Shown here: in pieces, positions 47,718 through 56,150 of the stretch | Layout of the letters: each line of letters begins with the position of its first letter | How positions within the stretch are numbered: position 1 is the stretch's first letter | DNA from: Candidatus Zixiibacteriota bacterium | GTDB lineage: Bacteria; Zixibacteria; MSB-5A5; GN15; JAAZOE01 | Direction: 5' to 3' | Assembly (NCBI GenBank): GCA_023138975.1 | Contig: JAGLON010000013.1 | Location: 186,001 to 250,000 of the forward strand | Length of the DNA: 64,000 nucleotides | Notes under the pieces: model-generated | The model's input: the letters and a program-made list of their open reading frames with translations, nothing else | The model's database searches: none | Told to the model about the DNA's origin: nothing | Position numbers and translations under genes: made by a program

Positions 47718-49184
47718 ATGGCGTTAAAGACTTATGATCAGTATAAAGAATCCTTGCGCAAGATGCGTCCGAATATGTATAAATTCGGTGAATTGATTGA
47801 AGACGTGACAGTTCACAAGGCAACAAAAAATACCGTCGAGGGTCACGCCAGTATTTTTAAAGCGGCTCAAGACGAGAAGACAAAAGATTTACTTACGACA
47901 ACATCGCATCTGACCGGCGAACCGATTTCGCGTTATCTGTCGATTATCCAATCGGCCGACGATATGATAAACAACTGCAAGATGAAACGTTTCGGTTTTC
48001 AAAATACCGGCACCTGCACCGGAGGGCGCTGTGTCGGCTGGACAGCCATCAATTCCATGTATGCGGCAACCTACGACTGCGACAAGGAAATGGGCACCGA
48101 TTATCATGAACGCCTGAAAACATGGCTCAAAGACGCTCAGGAGCGCGATATTACTCTATCGGGAGCATTAACCGATCCCAAGGGCGACCGCACCAAAACA
48201 CCGTCGCTGCAGGATGATCCCGACATGAACCTGCATATAGTCGAAAAACGGGCTGACGGCATTGTCGTCCGCGGCGCCAAGGTTATGATCTGCGGAGTTG
48301 CCGCCTCCAATGAGATTTTTGTATTACCGGGAAGCGCCTATCGGGAAGATGACAAAGATTACTCGATCTCGTTTGTGATACCACGAGACGTCAAGGGACT
48401 GACGATTGTCGAGGCAACTCATCCGAGTGACGGCCGTGAAGGGCGCGAAGGGTTTGATATCCCGAACGAACTCGGCGGCATCACCCAGGCATATTTGTTC
48501 TTTGAAGATGTCTTTGTTCCCAATGAACGGGTGTTCATGTGCGGTGAATACAAATTCACCAAGAACGCCATTTTCAATTTTATCGGCGCTTACCGCTCGG
48601 CTATCGGCGGTTGTGTGGCCGGACAGGGTGATATCAAAATCGGCGCGGCTATCTTAACCGCTCGCGCCAATGGTCTTTCGGCCAAAGTATTCAAAGACAA
48701 ACTGTCGCAAATGTATGTTAATAACGAAACCACCTATGCTGTCGGCGTAGCCGCCTCGGTCCTGGGTAAGAAGCATGATTCCGGGGTTTGGCAGCCGGAC
48801 TTGCTGTTGGCTAATGTCAACAAAGTGCACGTCGCAACTCTGCCGTATCAGACCAATCGTCTGGCTCAGGATATTTCCGGCGGTATTGCCGAAACCGGAT
48901 GTATGCCTTCGGCGATTGATTTTGAACACGAAAAGTACGGCCATCTCGTTAAGAAATACATGAAAGCGGTTGCATCCGGCGAATCGAGAGCTCGTGCGGC
49001 TCGGTTGGTCGAATGGGCAACCATCGGCGCCGGTGTACCGGGCTGTATGCACGGCGGAGGTTCCCCTGACGGAGCCAAGCTGGTGCTATCGATGTTGTCT
49101 GATTTGGAATCTAAGGTCGAAAAAGCCAAGCGTCTGGCGGGCATCACCGAAGAGATCAATGAACCGGCCAAGAAAAAACGGTAG
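47718..49184 (+). CDS. 4-hydroxyphenylacetate 3-hydroxylase/4-hydroxybutyryl-CoA dehydratase family protein, divergent active site
   Basis: 488 residues from ATG 47718 with GGGAGG five bases upstream. The flavoprotein fold of the HpaB/AbfD family is clear over the full length, and the end (GAGVPGCMHGGGSPDGAK) is family-typical. In the Clostridium aminobutyricum dehydratase the [4Fe-4S] ligands are Cys99, Cys103, His292 and Cys299, with Tyr296 and Lys300 catalytic. Here Cys100, Cys105 and Cys299 are present, but position 292 is Tyr, 296 is Ile and 300 is Val (segment AYRSAIGGCVAG). It is probably an FAD protein with a modified or absent cluster and a different substrate. A single gene between two terminators. 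Confidence 0.85.
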   Translation: MALKTYDQYKESLRKMRPNMYKFGELIEDVTVHKATKNTVEGHASIFKAAQDEKTKDLLTTTSHLTGEPISRYLSIIQSADDMINNCKMKRFGFQNTGTCTGGRCVGWTAINSMYAATYDCDKEMGTDYHERLKTWLKDAQERDITLSGALTDPKGDRTKTPSLQDDPDMNLHIVEKRADGIVVRGAKVMICGVAASNEIFVLPGSAYREDDKDYSISFVIPRDVKGLTIVEATHPSDGREGREGFDIPNELGGITQAYLFFEDVFVPNERVFMCGEYKFTKNAIFNFIGAYRSAIGGCVAGQGDIKIGAAILTARANGLSAKVFKDKLSQMYVNNETTYAVGVAASVLGKKHDSGVWQPDLLLANVNKVHVATLPYQTNRLAQDISGGIAETGCMPSAIDFEHEKYGHLVKKYMKAVASGESRARAARLVEWATIGAGVPGCMHGGGSPDGAKLVLSMLSDLESKVEKAKRLAGITEEINEPAKKKR

Positions 49185-49310
49185 AAGATAAAGTAATGCT
49201 ATCTATCCCCGGCAGGTTTTGATCATCTACCGGGGTGATAAATTTAAAGGGGCACTACCACCCACCATACAGAGTACAACACCATTTGCTCCCAATAATG
49301 CAAGCGTCCA
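49185..49310. other. Intergenic stretch, no gene seen
   Basis: Contains a weak hairpin CCCCGG...CCGGGG (about 49207-49236) after the dehydratase-homologue stop. The rest, to 49493, holds the terminator described next and no convincing promoter. Confidence 0.4.
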
Positions 49311-49348
49311 GAAAAATGGCAGGTGCCCATCAGCACCTGCCATTTTTC
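49311..49348. terminator. Long perfect hairpin, bidirectional terminator
   Basis: A 16-bp perfect stem (GAAAAATGGCAGGTGC with its complement) closes a 6-base loop, with A and T tracts in the stem base so that both directions could terminate. It separates the dehydratase homologue from the GAF/PP2C gene. Confidence 0.85.
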
Positions 49349-49493
49349 TGAGCATTTTTACTCAATCCTAATTGACTTTTAATAATTCCACTCTACATTC
49401 ACCGGGCATATCGGTACAAAGAGCCGATATAATGAAAGAAATTTGGTGTATAAGACATTATGGTGTGCTATATTCCCGCGGAAGGAAAATGGA

Positions 49494-51254
49494 ATGAGCG
49501 GACTTTTTGATAGATTAAACAAAACTCAAAAATCGGCAGCAAGTCTGGCCTTAATGGCCGAGGCGGCTCATCTTCTAAACTCATCAATTGAGTACGAAGA
49601 AGTGTTAAACAACGTGCTCAAGCTCCTGACTCAGGCAGTTAACGCAGAGGGAGCAATGGTTTATCGATATGATGAAAGTTGCCAGGAGCTAAGGGGCCGA
49701 TTCTTTTTCGGAGATAACGCGCCCAAGCGGTTAGTTTTTAAAAAAGGCCAGGGGTTTGTCGGCTGGGTAGCCGAGCATCATAAGCCTATAATTTCGAATG
49801 ATCCTGTCAATGACGACCGCTATTGTGAATTCGATAAAACAGAATCTTTTGATATGAAGACAATCCTCTGCTACCCGTTGAAATTACGGGGGAAGTTTTT
49901 TGGAGTCATTGAGGCATTAAATGCCCGAGGCGGGCTCTTCGATCAAACCGATCTCGATACGTTTGAGATTCTATCCGACCAAATCGCGCTGGCGATTCAC
50001 AATGCCCGTCTTTATCGTCTGGCCAGACGGCAGGCACTTGAAACGGAAACGCTTTTCAAGGTCAATCACGATATAATGTCATCGCTTCATCTCGATGAAG
50101 TTTTGTATAACATACTCGAGGCTCTTGCCAATATTGTCGACTTTGACGCCGGCGGCGTCTTTTTAATCGACGAAGAATCAAGCGATGTCGAATCAATCAC
50201 CTCTATCGGATATGACAAATTACTGGCTCCCGACCTGCGTCTTAAAATCGGTCAGGGTATTGTGGGAGATGTTGCGACAAAAGGTACTGCCGAAATCATT
50301 AATGACGTTTCAGAAGATAAACGGTATATCAACTCCCGGCCTGAAACTAAATCGGAAATAGTCATTCCTATTAAGCTTGAAGATAAAATGGTCGGCATCC
50401 TCAATCTGGAAAGTGATGAGCAGAACATCTTTACTAATAAAGATAGGGATATCCTAACGACTTTTGCTTCACAGGCTGCTCTGGCGATAGAACGCGCCCG
50501 TATGCACAAGTTCATGCTTGATCAGAAAAAACTGGAAGCACAGCTTTCCATCGCGCGAACTATTCAAAAGACATTTTTGCCCAAAGCTGTGCCGCAGATG
50601 AAGGATTTTGACATCTGGGGCATGAATATTCCCTCCGGTGAAGTCGGCGGCGACTATTATGACTTTATATCAATTGTTGACAATCAGATCGGCATCGCTA
50701 TCGCCGATGTTTCCGGTAAAGGTATTCCGGCGGCCTTGATTATGGCCTCGTATCGTGCCTCACTAATTGCTGAGATAAGAAACAACTACGCCATCCGCAC
50801 TATCTGCCGTAAAGTCAACAACCTGCTGTGCGAGTCATTAGAGCCGGAAAATTTCGTCACTTCGATTTACGGCGTATTAGATACCAAAAACTCAATCTTC
50901 ACGTTTTCAAATTGCGGACATAATCCGGGACTGCTCCTCCGCTCCAACGATTCGGTTGAGGAACTGATGGAGGGCGGCATTATATTGGGTATTCGTCCCG
51001 ACTCACGCTATGAGGAGAGACCGATTTACATCAATTCGGGAGATATCCTGTGTCTCTTTACTGATGGAGTCACTGAAGCCGAAGATAAAACAGGCGACCA
51101 ATTTGAAACTGAACGCATGCTTGATATTCTTAAAAATAATCGGGAATTGCCGGCCCGGAAAATCGGCGAGAAAATGATAAACTCGGTCAAAGCGTTTGCC
51201 CATCGTGATTTTACGATGGATGATTTGACGCTAATAATTATCAAAAGGAATTGA
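49494..51254 (+). CDS. GAF-GAF-PP2C (SpoIIE-type) serine phosphatase
   Basis: 586 residues from ATG 49494 with GGAAGGAAA upstream. Two GAF sensor domains (about 25-175 and 200-345; KKGQGFVGWVAEHHKPII and KIGQGIVGDVATKGTAEII) are joined by helical linkers. The C-terminal SpoIIE/RsbU phosphatase (about 370-586) has ARTIQKTFLP, GEVGGDYYDF, IAIADVSGKGIPAALIMAS and CLFTDGVTEA, which carry the metal-binding Asp residues. Such proteins dephosphorylate an anti-sigma-factor antagonist in partner-switching networks. No anti-sigma factor or STAS antagonist adjoins it; the SpoIIAA-like protein at 7.4 kb is the only STAS-like candidate in the window. Confidence 0.95.
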   Translation: MSGLFDRLNKTQKSAASLALMAEAAHLLNSSIEYEEVLNNVLKLLTQAVNAEGAMVYRYDESCQELRGRFFFGDNAPKRLVFKKGQGFVGWVAEHHKPIISNDPVNDDRYCEFDKTESFDMKTILCYPLKLRGKFFGVIEALNARGGLFDQTDLDTFEILSDQIALAIHNARLYRLARRQALETETLFKVNHDIMSSLHLDEVLYNILEALANIVDFDAGGVFLIDEESSDVESITSIGYDKLLAPDLRLKIGQGIVGDVATKGTAEIINDVSEDKRYINSRPETKSEIVIPIKLEDKMVGILNLESDEQNIFTNKDRDILTTFASQAALAIERARMHKFMLDQKKLEAQLSIARTIQKTFLPKAVPQMKDFDIWGMNIPSGEVGGDYYDFISIVDNQIGIAIADVSGKGIPAALIMASYRASLIAEIRNNYAIRTICRKVNNLLCESLEPENFVTSIYGVLDTKNSIFTFSNCGHNPGLLLRSNDSVEELMEGGIILGIRPDSRYEERPIYINSGDILCLFTDGVTEAEDKTGDQFETERMLDILKNNRELPARKIGEKMINSVKAFAHRDFTMDDLTLIIIKRN

Positions 51255-51259
51255 GAAGC

Positions 51260-51287
51260 TTGACAAAAAAGTAAAATCACCTATGTT
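51260..51287 (+). promoter_or_regulatory. Sigma-70-type promoter
   Basis: A consensus TTGACA (51260-51265) and TATGTT (51282-51287) with a 16-base spacer, 50 bases before the lipoprotein start. Confidence 0.6.
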
Positions 51288-51336
51288 TACTATATAACAT
51301 CATCAACGCTATTCCTTCAAAGTCGGAGGCAATATA

Positions 51337-52422
51337 ATGAAAAAATTACTTCCCCTGTTATTTGTGGCAATATTCTCAATTATCATATTCGGTTGCGGTG
51401 GTGGCGATGACAACGGTGGCGGCACAACCGATCCTCCGCCCGTACCGGATCCTCGCCTGGTTGTCGGTGTTCATCAGGATCCAGGGTTAGCTTCGGTTGA
51501 TCATGCCGTTTGGGATTCAATAGACGAAATTACCGTACCAGTTGGCACCGAAAATGACTACAATGCCAACACCCTGTTCCGCACCGACTTAAATGCTAAG
51601 ATGAAGGCTCTCATAGGCGGTTCTTATCTTTATATTAGAGCTGAGTGGAATGATGATGATGCCGATAACAGGTTCAGAGAATTACAAGCTCGTATTTATC
51701 CAGGTACAAATGATAGGATAGAATGGAATATCGGAGATACGGTTCTTGTGAATAACGAAGACAGATTCTACCTGATGTTTGACCAGGGCGGTACTAACGG
51801 AGCCGACTGTATGTCAATGTGCCACAGTACTGTCAACGGTTCCGGACGCAGGCTGTACGGCACCGCGGATGACGATGCCGATGTCTGGCATTGGAAAGCC
51901 CATAGAACCGGATTAGCCGGTCTGGCTGACGATATGCATGTTACAGCGACTACTATTGAACAGGATCCTCAGGACCAAACACCCAATGATAATTTATACT
52001 TCCAAAATGTTAATATTATACTAGGTGGTTTAACCGATCGACCGGTTCGTTTACACCCCGACACTACCGAATATACCGGACCTGGTTTAATAGAAGGCGA
52101 GTACATTTTGTGGGAAACATCCGTCCATAAGGATATGGATTGGGTTCCTGATTTCGCCAGTGAAGATTCTACCGGGTTATATATGCCGGGTTACTACTTA
52201 AACCCAACTTCCAGCGCGGATGGTTCGCGATGGGATGTGCACGTAATTCAGGAGCATGACGGCGCCAACTGGACAGTGGTCTTCCGTCGATTATTAAACT
52301 CGGGAGATGCCGCCGATATCAACTTTACCGGTATGGATTCGGTCTCGATATCACTGGCAATTGGCGACAATAACGGCATGAAACATTGGGGCCGTAGACC
52401 ATTTTATCTCGTTTTCCCGTAG
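51337..52422 (+). CDS. Lipoprotein related to ethylbenzene dehydrogenase gamma subunit, with CxxxCH motif (second copy)
   Basis: 361 residues; GGAGG is 7 bases upstream of the ATG. The lipoprotein signal ends at IIIFGC and is followed by a Gly/Asp/Pro-rich linker. The core has YIRAEWNDDDADNRF, then CMSMCHSTVNGSGRRLYG and DADVWHWKAHRTG, the same pattern as the 46.1-kb lipoprotein and in the same order. The CxxxCH and the conserved Met and Trp suggest a heme site, though no biochemical family member of this exact form is known to me. It carries its own promoter and terminator. Its function is probably linked to that of the paralogue. Confidence 0.78.
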   Translation: MKKLLPLLFVAIFSIIIFGCGGGDDNGGGTTDPPPVPDPRLVVGVHQDPGLASVDHAVWDSIDEITVPVGTENDYNANTLFRTDLNAKMKALIGGSYLYIRAEWNDDDADNRFRELQARIYPGTNDRIEWNIGDTVLVNNEDRFYLMFDQGGTNGADCMSMCHSTVNGSGRRLYGTADDDADVWHWKAHRTGLAGLADDMHVTATTIEQDPQDQTPNDNLYFQNVNIILGGLTDRPVRLHPDTTEYTGPGLIEGEYILWETSVHKDMDWVPDFASEDSTGLYMPGYYLNPTSSADGSRWDVHVIQEHDGANWTVVFRRLLNSGDAADINFTGMDSVSISLAIGDNNGMKHWGRRPFYLVFP

Positions 52423-52443
52423 CAACTGAAAAGTCGTTTGACC

Positions 52444-52475
52444 AAGGCTCCGAGTATTCATTCGGAGCCTTTTTA
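52444..52475 (+). terminator. Rho-independent terminator
   Basis: AAGGCTCCGA pairs perfectly with TCGGAGCCTT around an 8-base loop and is followed by a T run, 21 bases after the lipoprotein stop. Confidence 0.92.
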
Positions 52476-52597
52476 TTTGGAAGGCCAAATCGCGATAATC
52501 TGCAAGATGGCCGGGGATAACAGATTACACTCACACCGGACCCAATTATATTAACCAATTTCGATCTGAAGCATATTTATTAGAGAGATGAAAGTAC

Positions 52598-52626
52598 TTG
52601 ACAAATTGTGACATTATAGTTTATTA
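52598..52626 (+). promoter_or_regulatory. Promoter-like sequence of a candidate small RNA
   Basis: A consensus TTGACA (52598-52603) and TTATTA (52621-52626) with a 17-base spacer, six bases before the start of the GGAAG stem described next. No protein gene follows on this strand. Confidence 0.5.
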
Positions 52627-52631
52627 AATAT

Positions 52632-52720
52632 GGAAGTTTGTCGCCATCCCACAGGTTCTCCCCTGGGGACCTTCCCCCTCTGTCCCTAGCGAACCCTTGG
52701 CCGGCAAGCTTCCTTTTATA
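52632..52720 (+). ncRNA. Candidate small structured RNA (about 88 nt)
   Basis: The transcript expected from the promoter would begin at GGAAG (52632). It could fold with the CTTCC near 52709-52713 as a closing stem. Inner helices are GGTTC with GAACC, the short palindrome TCCCCTGGGGA, and CTTG/CAAG. TTTTAT follows the closing stem like a terminator. No Rfam family is recognised by eye; it lacks the SRP GGAA-loop consensus and is too short for 6S RNA. The rest of the gap up to 52837 contains no gene I can support. Confidence 0.4.
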
Positions 52721-52837
52721 TTGCGTAGATATATATCTTTTAATGAATCAAAACACAGATAAAATTGTCAACTAAAAAATTCGTTCTGTTTGTGCCTCAA
52801 ATAAAACCCGCCTGGCAGGAATTTTCACATATTATTC

Positions 52838-53296
52838 TTATCTAGTCAAGGTCTTGAAGCTATATATTTTCCATGCTTCATTGATTTTTCTCAGACCGAA
52901 TTTAGTAAAATACTGCTTGTCGGTTCGTTTATCTATAAACGAAACCTCAACTAATGCACTATCCAGATTTTGTTCTGCGTCGCCGACGACTCGCTGCATT
53001 GAAAACCAGCGTCCCTTGGTAAGACCGCCATCAACTAAATCGAGAATAATTTCCTGAGGCGTCTTGAAAGAACGAGGTTCGTCAGTTGTTGACAGAGCGT
53101 AATCAGCGCCGGTTTGGCTCATCAGGGCTTTGAAGTCAAGATAATGAGCCACGGCCGTAGTATCATTGTCCTGCATAGCTCCAAAAAAGTTTATCACTGC
53201 CTGACGAGGATCTCCGGTGGTATTAATCGATTCCCCGCATGAGGTTATAACAAATAAGAATAATAAAGCACTTATAACAATCAGAATGTTTCGCAT
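52838..53296 (-). CDS. Small lipoprotein (NTF2/DUF4878-like)
   Basis: 152 residues from the ATG at 53296, which overlaps the stop of the porV gene (TAATG). A lipoprotein signal ends in FVITSCGES. The mature part (DPRQAVINFFGAMQDNDTTAVAHYLDF, then LVEVSFIDKRTDKQYFTKFGLRKINEAWKIYSF) has the pattern of NTF2-like DUF4878 lipoproteins: a helix with a small-ligand pocket and a beta sheet. Upstream in-frame starts are ignored because they lie inside porV. It is the last gene of the hut-lptE-porV unit. Role unknown. Confidence 0.75.
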   Translation of the reverse strand: MRNILIVISALLFLFVITSCGESINTTGDPRQAVINFFGAMQDNDTTAVAHYLDFKALMSQTGADYALSTTDEPRSFKTPQEIILDLVDGGLTKGRWFSMQRVVGDAEQNLDSALVEVSFIDKRTDKQYFTKFGLRKINEAWKIYSFKTLTR

Positions 53297-54297
53297 TAAA
53301 ATCCCCCAGTAACTGTCACACGGTGACTGGACCCCAGGTCCAAATATGGCATAAAGGCATATGAAAATTGGTAATTTTTCCAATCAAGACCAAAACCGAA
53401 AGAAGTACCCCCTAAACCATCGGAATCAGAACCGGTTTTATAGTTCTGACCAAAGGTAGAATAACCGAGTCTTAAATACAGCGGCTGGAGCTTATAAAAT
53501 TCAATCCCAACGCTGAAGTAGGGGTCATTATCATTGGGTAGGACGGCATCAAGAGCGATAAGCAACGGTAATTCCCGTAATGAATGCGCAACGCCGGCCC
53601 GAATCCAACGAGGTAATTTATCTTTATGCGGATTATCTGAGTTGGCCGAAAAGCCGGACAACACGCCACCCAGGTTAAACACCGATAATCCGACTCGTGT
53701 CAGAGAATCGGGAAGCGACAATAACAGCCCCAAATCGACAGCCAATGCCTGAGAGGAATACCCGTCCGCAAATTCGGAAATAAACTTGACGTTCATTCCA
53801 GCCGACAGTAAAGGATTGAATTGGCGCGCGAAATTTAACCCGAATAAAAAATCTCCTCCCGAAAATGAGGGATCGTTTATATCCACAACTCCATAATTAT
53901 CGGTTCGAGCAAAATCGCCGTAGTTCATATACTCGATAAACACAGATCCGTGACCATAATTTTTTACCGGCATAGTAGCCACTAAAAATCCTGATTGAAC
54001 GTCAAGAACATAATTATGATATCCGGCCAGAAATTTCTTTCCGCTCAAATGGGCCGTACCGGAAGGATTATAATTGATTGTGGAGGCGTCATCAATAAGA
54101 GCCGTATAGGCTCCCCCCATAGCAACCGCACGGGCTCCTTTACCGAGTTTCAAAAATGAAAAGCCGGTCGTCCCCGCGTTTTTATTTATGGTCCCAGCAG
54201 AAGCGATTGAGGCGAGCAGAAAACAGAAAAGAGCTGTTGCCAAAACAATAGCTTTTCCAGAATGCAGTAAACCAAACCTGAATGTCATAAGCCGCAA
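53296..54297 (-). CDS. PorV/PorQ-family outer membrane protein
   Basis: 333 residues. The start is TTG 54297 (GGAGG seven bases upstream); an in-frame ATG at 54288 is an alternative. A signal peptide covers about residues 10-34. NAGTTGFSFLKLGKGARAVAMGGAYTAL followed by ASTINYNPSGTAHL is the family signature; beta-barrel strands follow throughout and the final strand ends in HRVTVTGGF. In type IX secretion PorV shuttles cargo bearing the C-terminal sorting signal to the surface; PorQ-like members have other roles. A cargo-type protein is encoded at 1.5-3.4 kb. Confidence 0.87.
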   Translation of the reverse strand: MRLMTFRFGLLHSGKAIVLATALFCFLLASIASAGTINKNAGTTGFSFLKLGKGARAVAMGGAYTALIDDASTINYNPSGTAHLSGKKFLAGYHNYVLDVQSGFLVATMPVKNYGHGSVFIEYMNYGDFARTDNYGVVDINDPSFSGGDFLFGLNFARQFNPLLSAGMNVKFISEFADGYSSQALAVDLGLLLSLPDSLTRVGLSVFNLGGVLSGFSANSDNPHKDKLPRWIRAGVAHSLRELPLLIALDAVLPNDNDPYFSVGIEFYKLQPLYLRLGYSTFGQNYKTGSDSDGLGGTSFGFGLDWKNYQFSYAFMPYLDLGSSHRVTVTGGF

Positions 54298-54380
54298 AAT
54301 CCTTCCTCCGTATACATACCACAGTATAAATATATGACGCTGAAGTCTATATTATTATACAAAAATTATCGGTCTTTTGC

Positions 54381-54872
54381 CTACCAACTTTTCGTTATTT
54401 TGTCTAAAATATCAGCCGTTAACTTAATTATAACTTTTTCATGTCCTTCCTGGGTCTCAGCTTCCGTATTAGCATCATATATGCCCTCAGCATAAAAAGA
54501 CTCCTCCAGGATTACATCCTCAGAGTTAGCTTTTACAATCCTAACCAAAAAAGTGACCTTAACCGCATATTGTTCAACGACATCCTGCTCGTTATAATCA
54601 TATGGGTCGCGCCGATATCCAGTTAAAGTACCGGACATTACCGCTTCAGCTTTTGAGACTTCAAGAATTTGTACGGTATTATCAAGCTGAAATGAGGTTG
54701 TAAGAGCGTCAAAAAGTTTATCGGTAAGCTCATACTCGATGGTTTTATTGTCAAACGGTTTGATATGAAGTGATTTAAAGGCAGCTTTTCCAGAGGCCGA
54801 AAATGAATATGGGCCACAGGCGGCAATTATCAAACTGAAGAATACAACTATCGGTACAAAAAAGTACTTCAT
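54381..54872 (-). CDS. lptE: LptE-like outer-membrane lipoprotein
   Basis: 163 residues from the ATG at 54872, which overlaps the hutI stop (ATGA). A lipoprotein signal ends in LIIAACGPYSFS. LKSLHIKPFDNKTIEYELTDKLFDALT with SKAEAVMSGTLTGYRRDPYDY is the pattern of the LptE family, the lipoprotein plug of the LptD channel that inserts lipopolysaccharide in the outer membrane. No lptD is adjacent. It is translationally coupled to hutI and followed by porV, so an envelope gene is sandwiched with histidine-degradation genes. Confidence 0.75.
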   Translation of the reverse strand: MKYFFVPIVVFFSLIIAACGPYSFSASGKAAFKSLHIKPFDNKTIEYELTDKLFDALTTSFQLDNTVQILEVSKAEAVMSGTLTGYRRDPYDYNEQDVVEQYAVKVTFLVRIVKANSEDVILEESFYAEGIYDANTEAETQEGHEKVIIKLTADILDKITKSW

Positions 54873-56143
54873 GCACCTACCACAATTTTTCCGTTTTTTA
54901 TAACCTTTTCTACAAGGTTTACACCGTAATGGTACGGGAGTTCCCGATAATCGCGCATATCCCAAACGACGATATCGGCCGGTAAACCGATCTCAATCCG
55001 TCCCAGGTTGTCCCCCATGCCTATGGCACAGGCGGCGTTGACGGTGGTGGCGCTAAGTGCCTCGGCGGCAGTCATTTTTAACTTCAGAGCGGCCAGCGTG
55101 ATTATCATCGGCAACGATTCGGTCATAGAGGAGCCGGGATTGCAATCAGTGGATAAAGCGACTGCTACGCCCTGATCAATCATTTTACGGGCTGGAGCGA
55201 TTTCATCTAGTGCTAAAGCAAAGGTTGTTCCGGGAAGCAGTACCGCTATGGTATCCGAGCCGGCCATCATTTCGATACCCTTATCAGAGATACAGCCGAG
55301 ATGATCGGCAGAGATTGCACCCAGTTCAACCGCCAATTCCGCTCCACCGGTTGACTTGAGTTCATCGGCGTGCAGTTTGGGAATCATCCCTGCTGCTTTA
55401 GCGGCGACAAGTATTTTACGCGATTCTTCGACGGTGAAAACACCTTCTTCACAAAAGATATCACAGAATTGAGCGAGTTTCTGTTCAGCGACAGCCGGAA
55501 TCATCTCATTTATTACCAAATCAATATATGCTTCGCGGTCATCACGATACTCATCCGGAACTTCGTGCGCTCCAAGAAAAGTCGGATATAAATCCATGGC
55601 TTCCCGCTCATTAAGACGCTGGATGACTTTCAGCATTTTAATCTCAGCTTCGGTGGACAAACCATAACCGGACTTCGCTTCCATGGAGGTAACGCCGTAT
55701 GACATGATTGTGTCGATAGTTTTTTTGGCGTTTTTATAGAGTGTTTTGTCGTCTATTTCCCGGAGATGACGGACCGATGAACGAATGCCTCCGCCGGCTT
55801 CAGCGATTTCCATATAAGTTTTACCGGCCAGCCTCATCTCAAACTCAAGCTCCCGCGTTCGTGCAAAAACCGGATGGGTGTGGGGATCAATTAGCCCCGG
55901 CGTGACAACTCGTCCTTCGCCGGAGATAACAGAGCAGTTTTCTGCCGGATCTACATTACCGGTTATTTCGTTCATATGACCAATAACCGTTATTTCAGAG
56001 CCGGAAACTGCCACAAAGGCGTTTTCGATTATACCGATTTCAGACATAGCCTTGCCTCGCCGGGGAATCGGTCCCCGCATAGTGACAAGCTGTCCGATGT
56101 TTTCTATAAGCAGTGTTGTTTTTTTAGTCGTTTTCTTTGCCAT
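54869..56143 (-). CDS. hutI: Imidazolonepropionase
   Basis: 424 residues, normal length. The amidohydrolase metal motif His-x-His is in GLIDPHTHPVFARTRELEFEMRLAGKTY (motif residues PHTHPVF), then GGIRSSVRHLRE, ESKSGYGL-like EAKSGYGLSTE, FLGAHEVP and the late ALSTDCNPGSS. It hydrolyses 4-imidazolone-5-propanoate to N-formimino-L-glutamate, third step of histidine breakdown. It starts 7 bases after hutU and overlaps the LptE-like gene at its end. Confidence 0.95.
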   Translation of the reverse strand: MAKKTTKKTTLLIENIGQLVTMRGPIPRRGKAMSEIGIIENAFVAVSGSEITVIGHMNEITGNVDPAENCSVISGEGRVVTPGLIDPHTHPVFARTRELEFEMRLAGKTYMEIAEAGGGIRSSVRHLREIDDKTLYKNAKKTIDTIMSYGVTSMEAKSGYGLSTEAEIKMLKVIQRLNEREAMDLYPTFLGAHEVPDEYRDDREAYIDLVINEMIPAVAEQKLAQFCDIFCEEGVFTVEESRKILVAAKAAGMIPKLHADELKSTGGAELAVELGAISADHLGCISDKGIEMMAGSDTIAVLLPGTTFALALDEIAPARKMIDQGVAVALSTDCNPGSSMTESLPMIITLAALKLKMTAAEALSATTVNAACAIGMGDNLGRIEIGLPADIVVWDMRDYRELPYHYGVNLVEKVIKNGKIVVGA

Positions 56144-56150
56144 GCTTTAC

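Noticed and set aside
52632-52720. SRP (4.5S) RNA or 6S RNA as the identity of the candidate small RNA
   Set aside because: The conserved SRP GGAA tetraloop with its asymmetric internal loop is missing, and the length is half that of 6S RNA.
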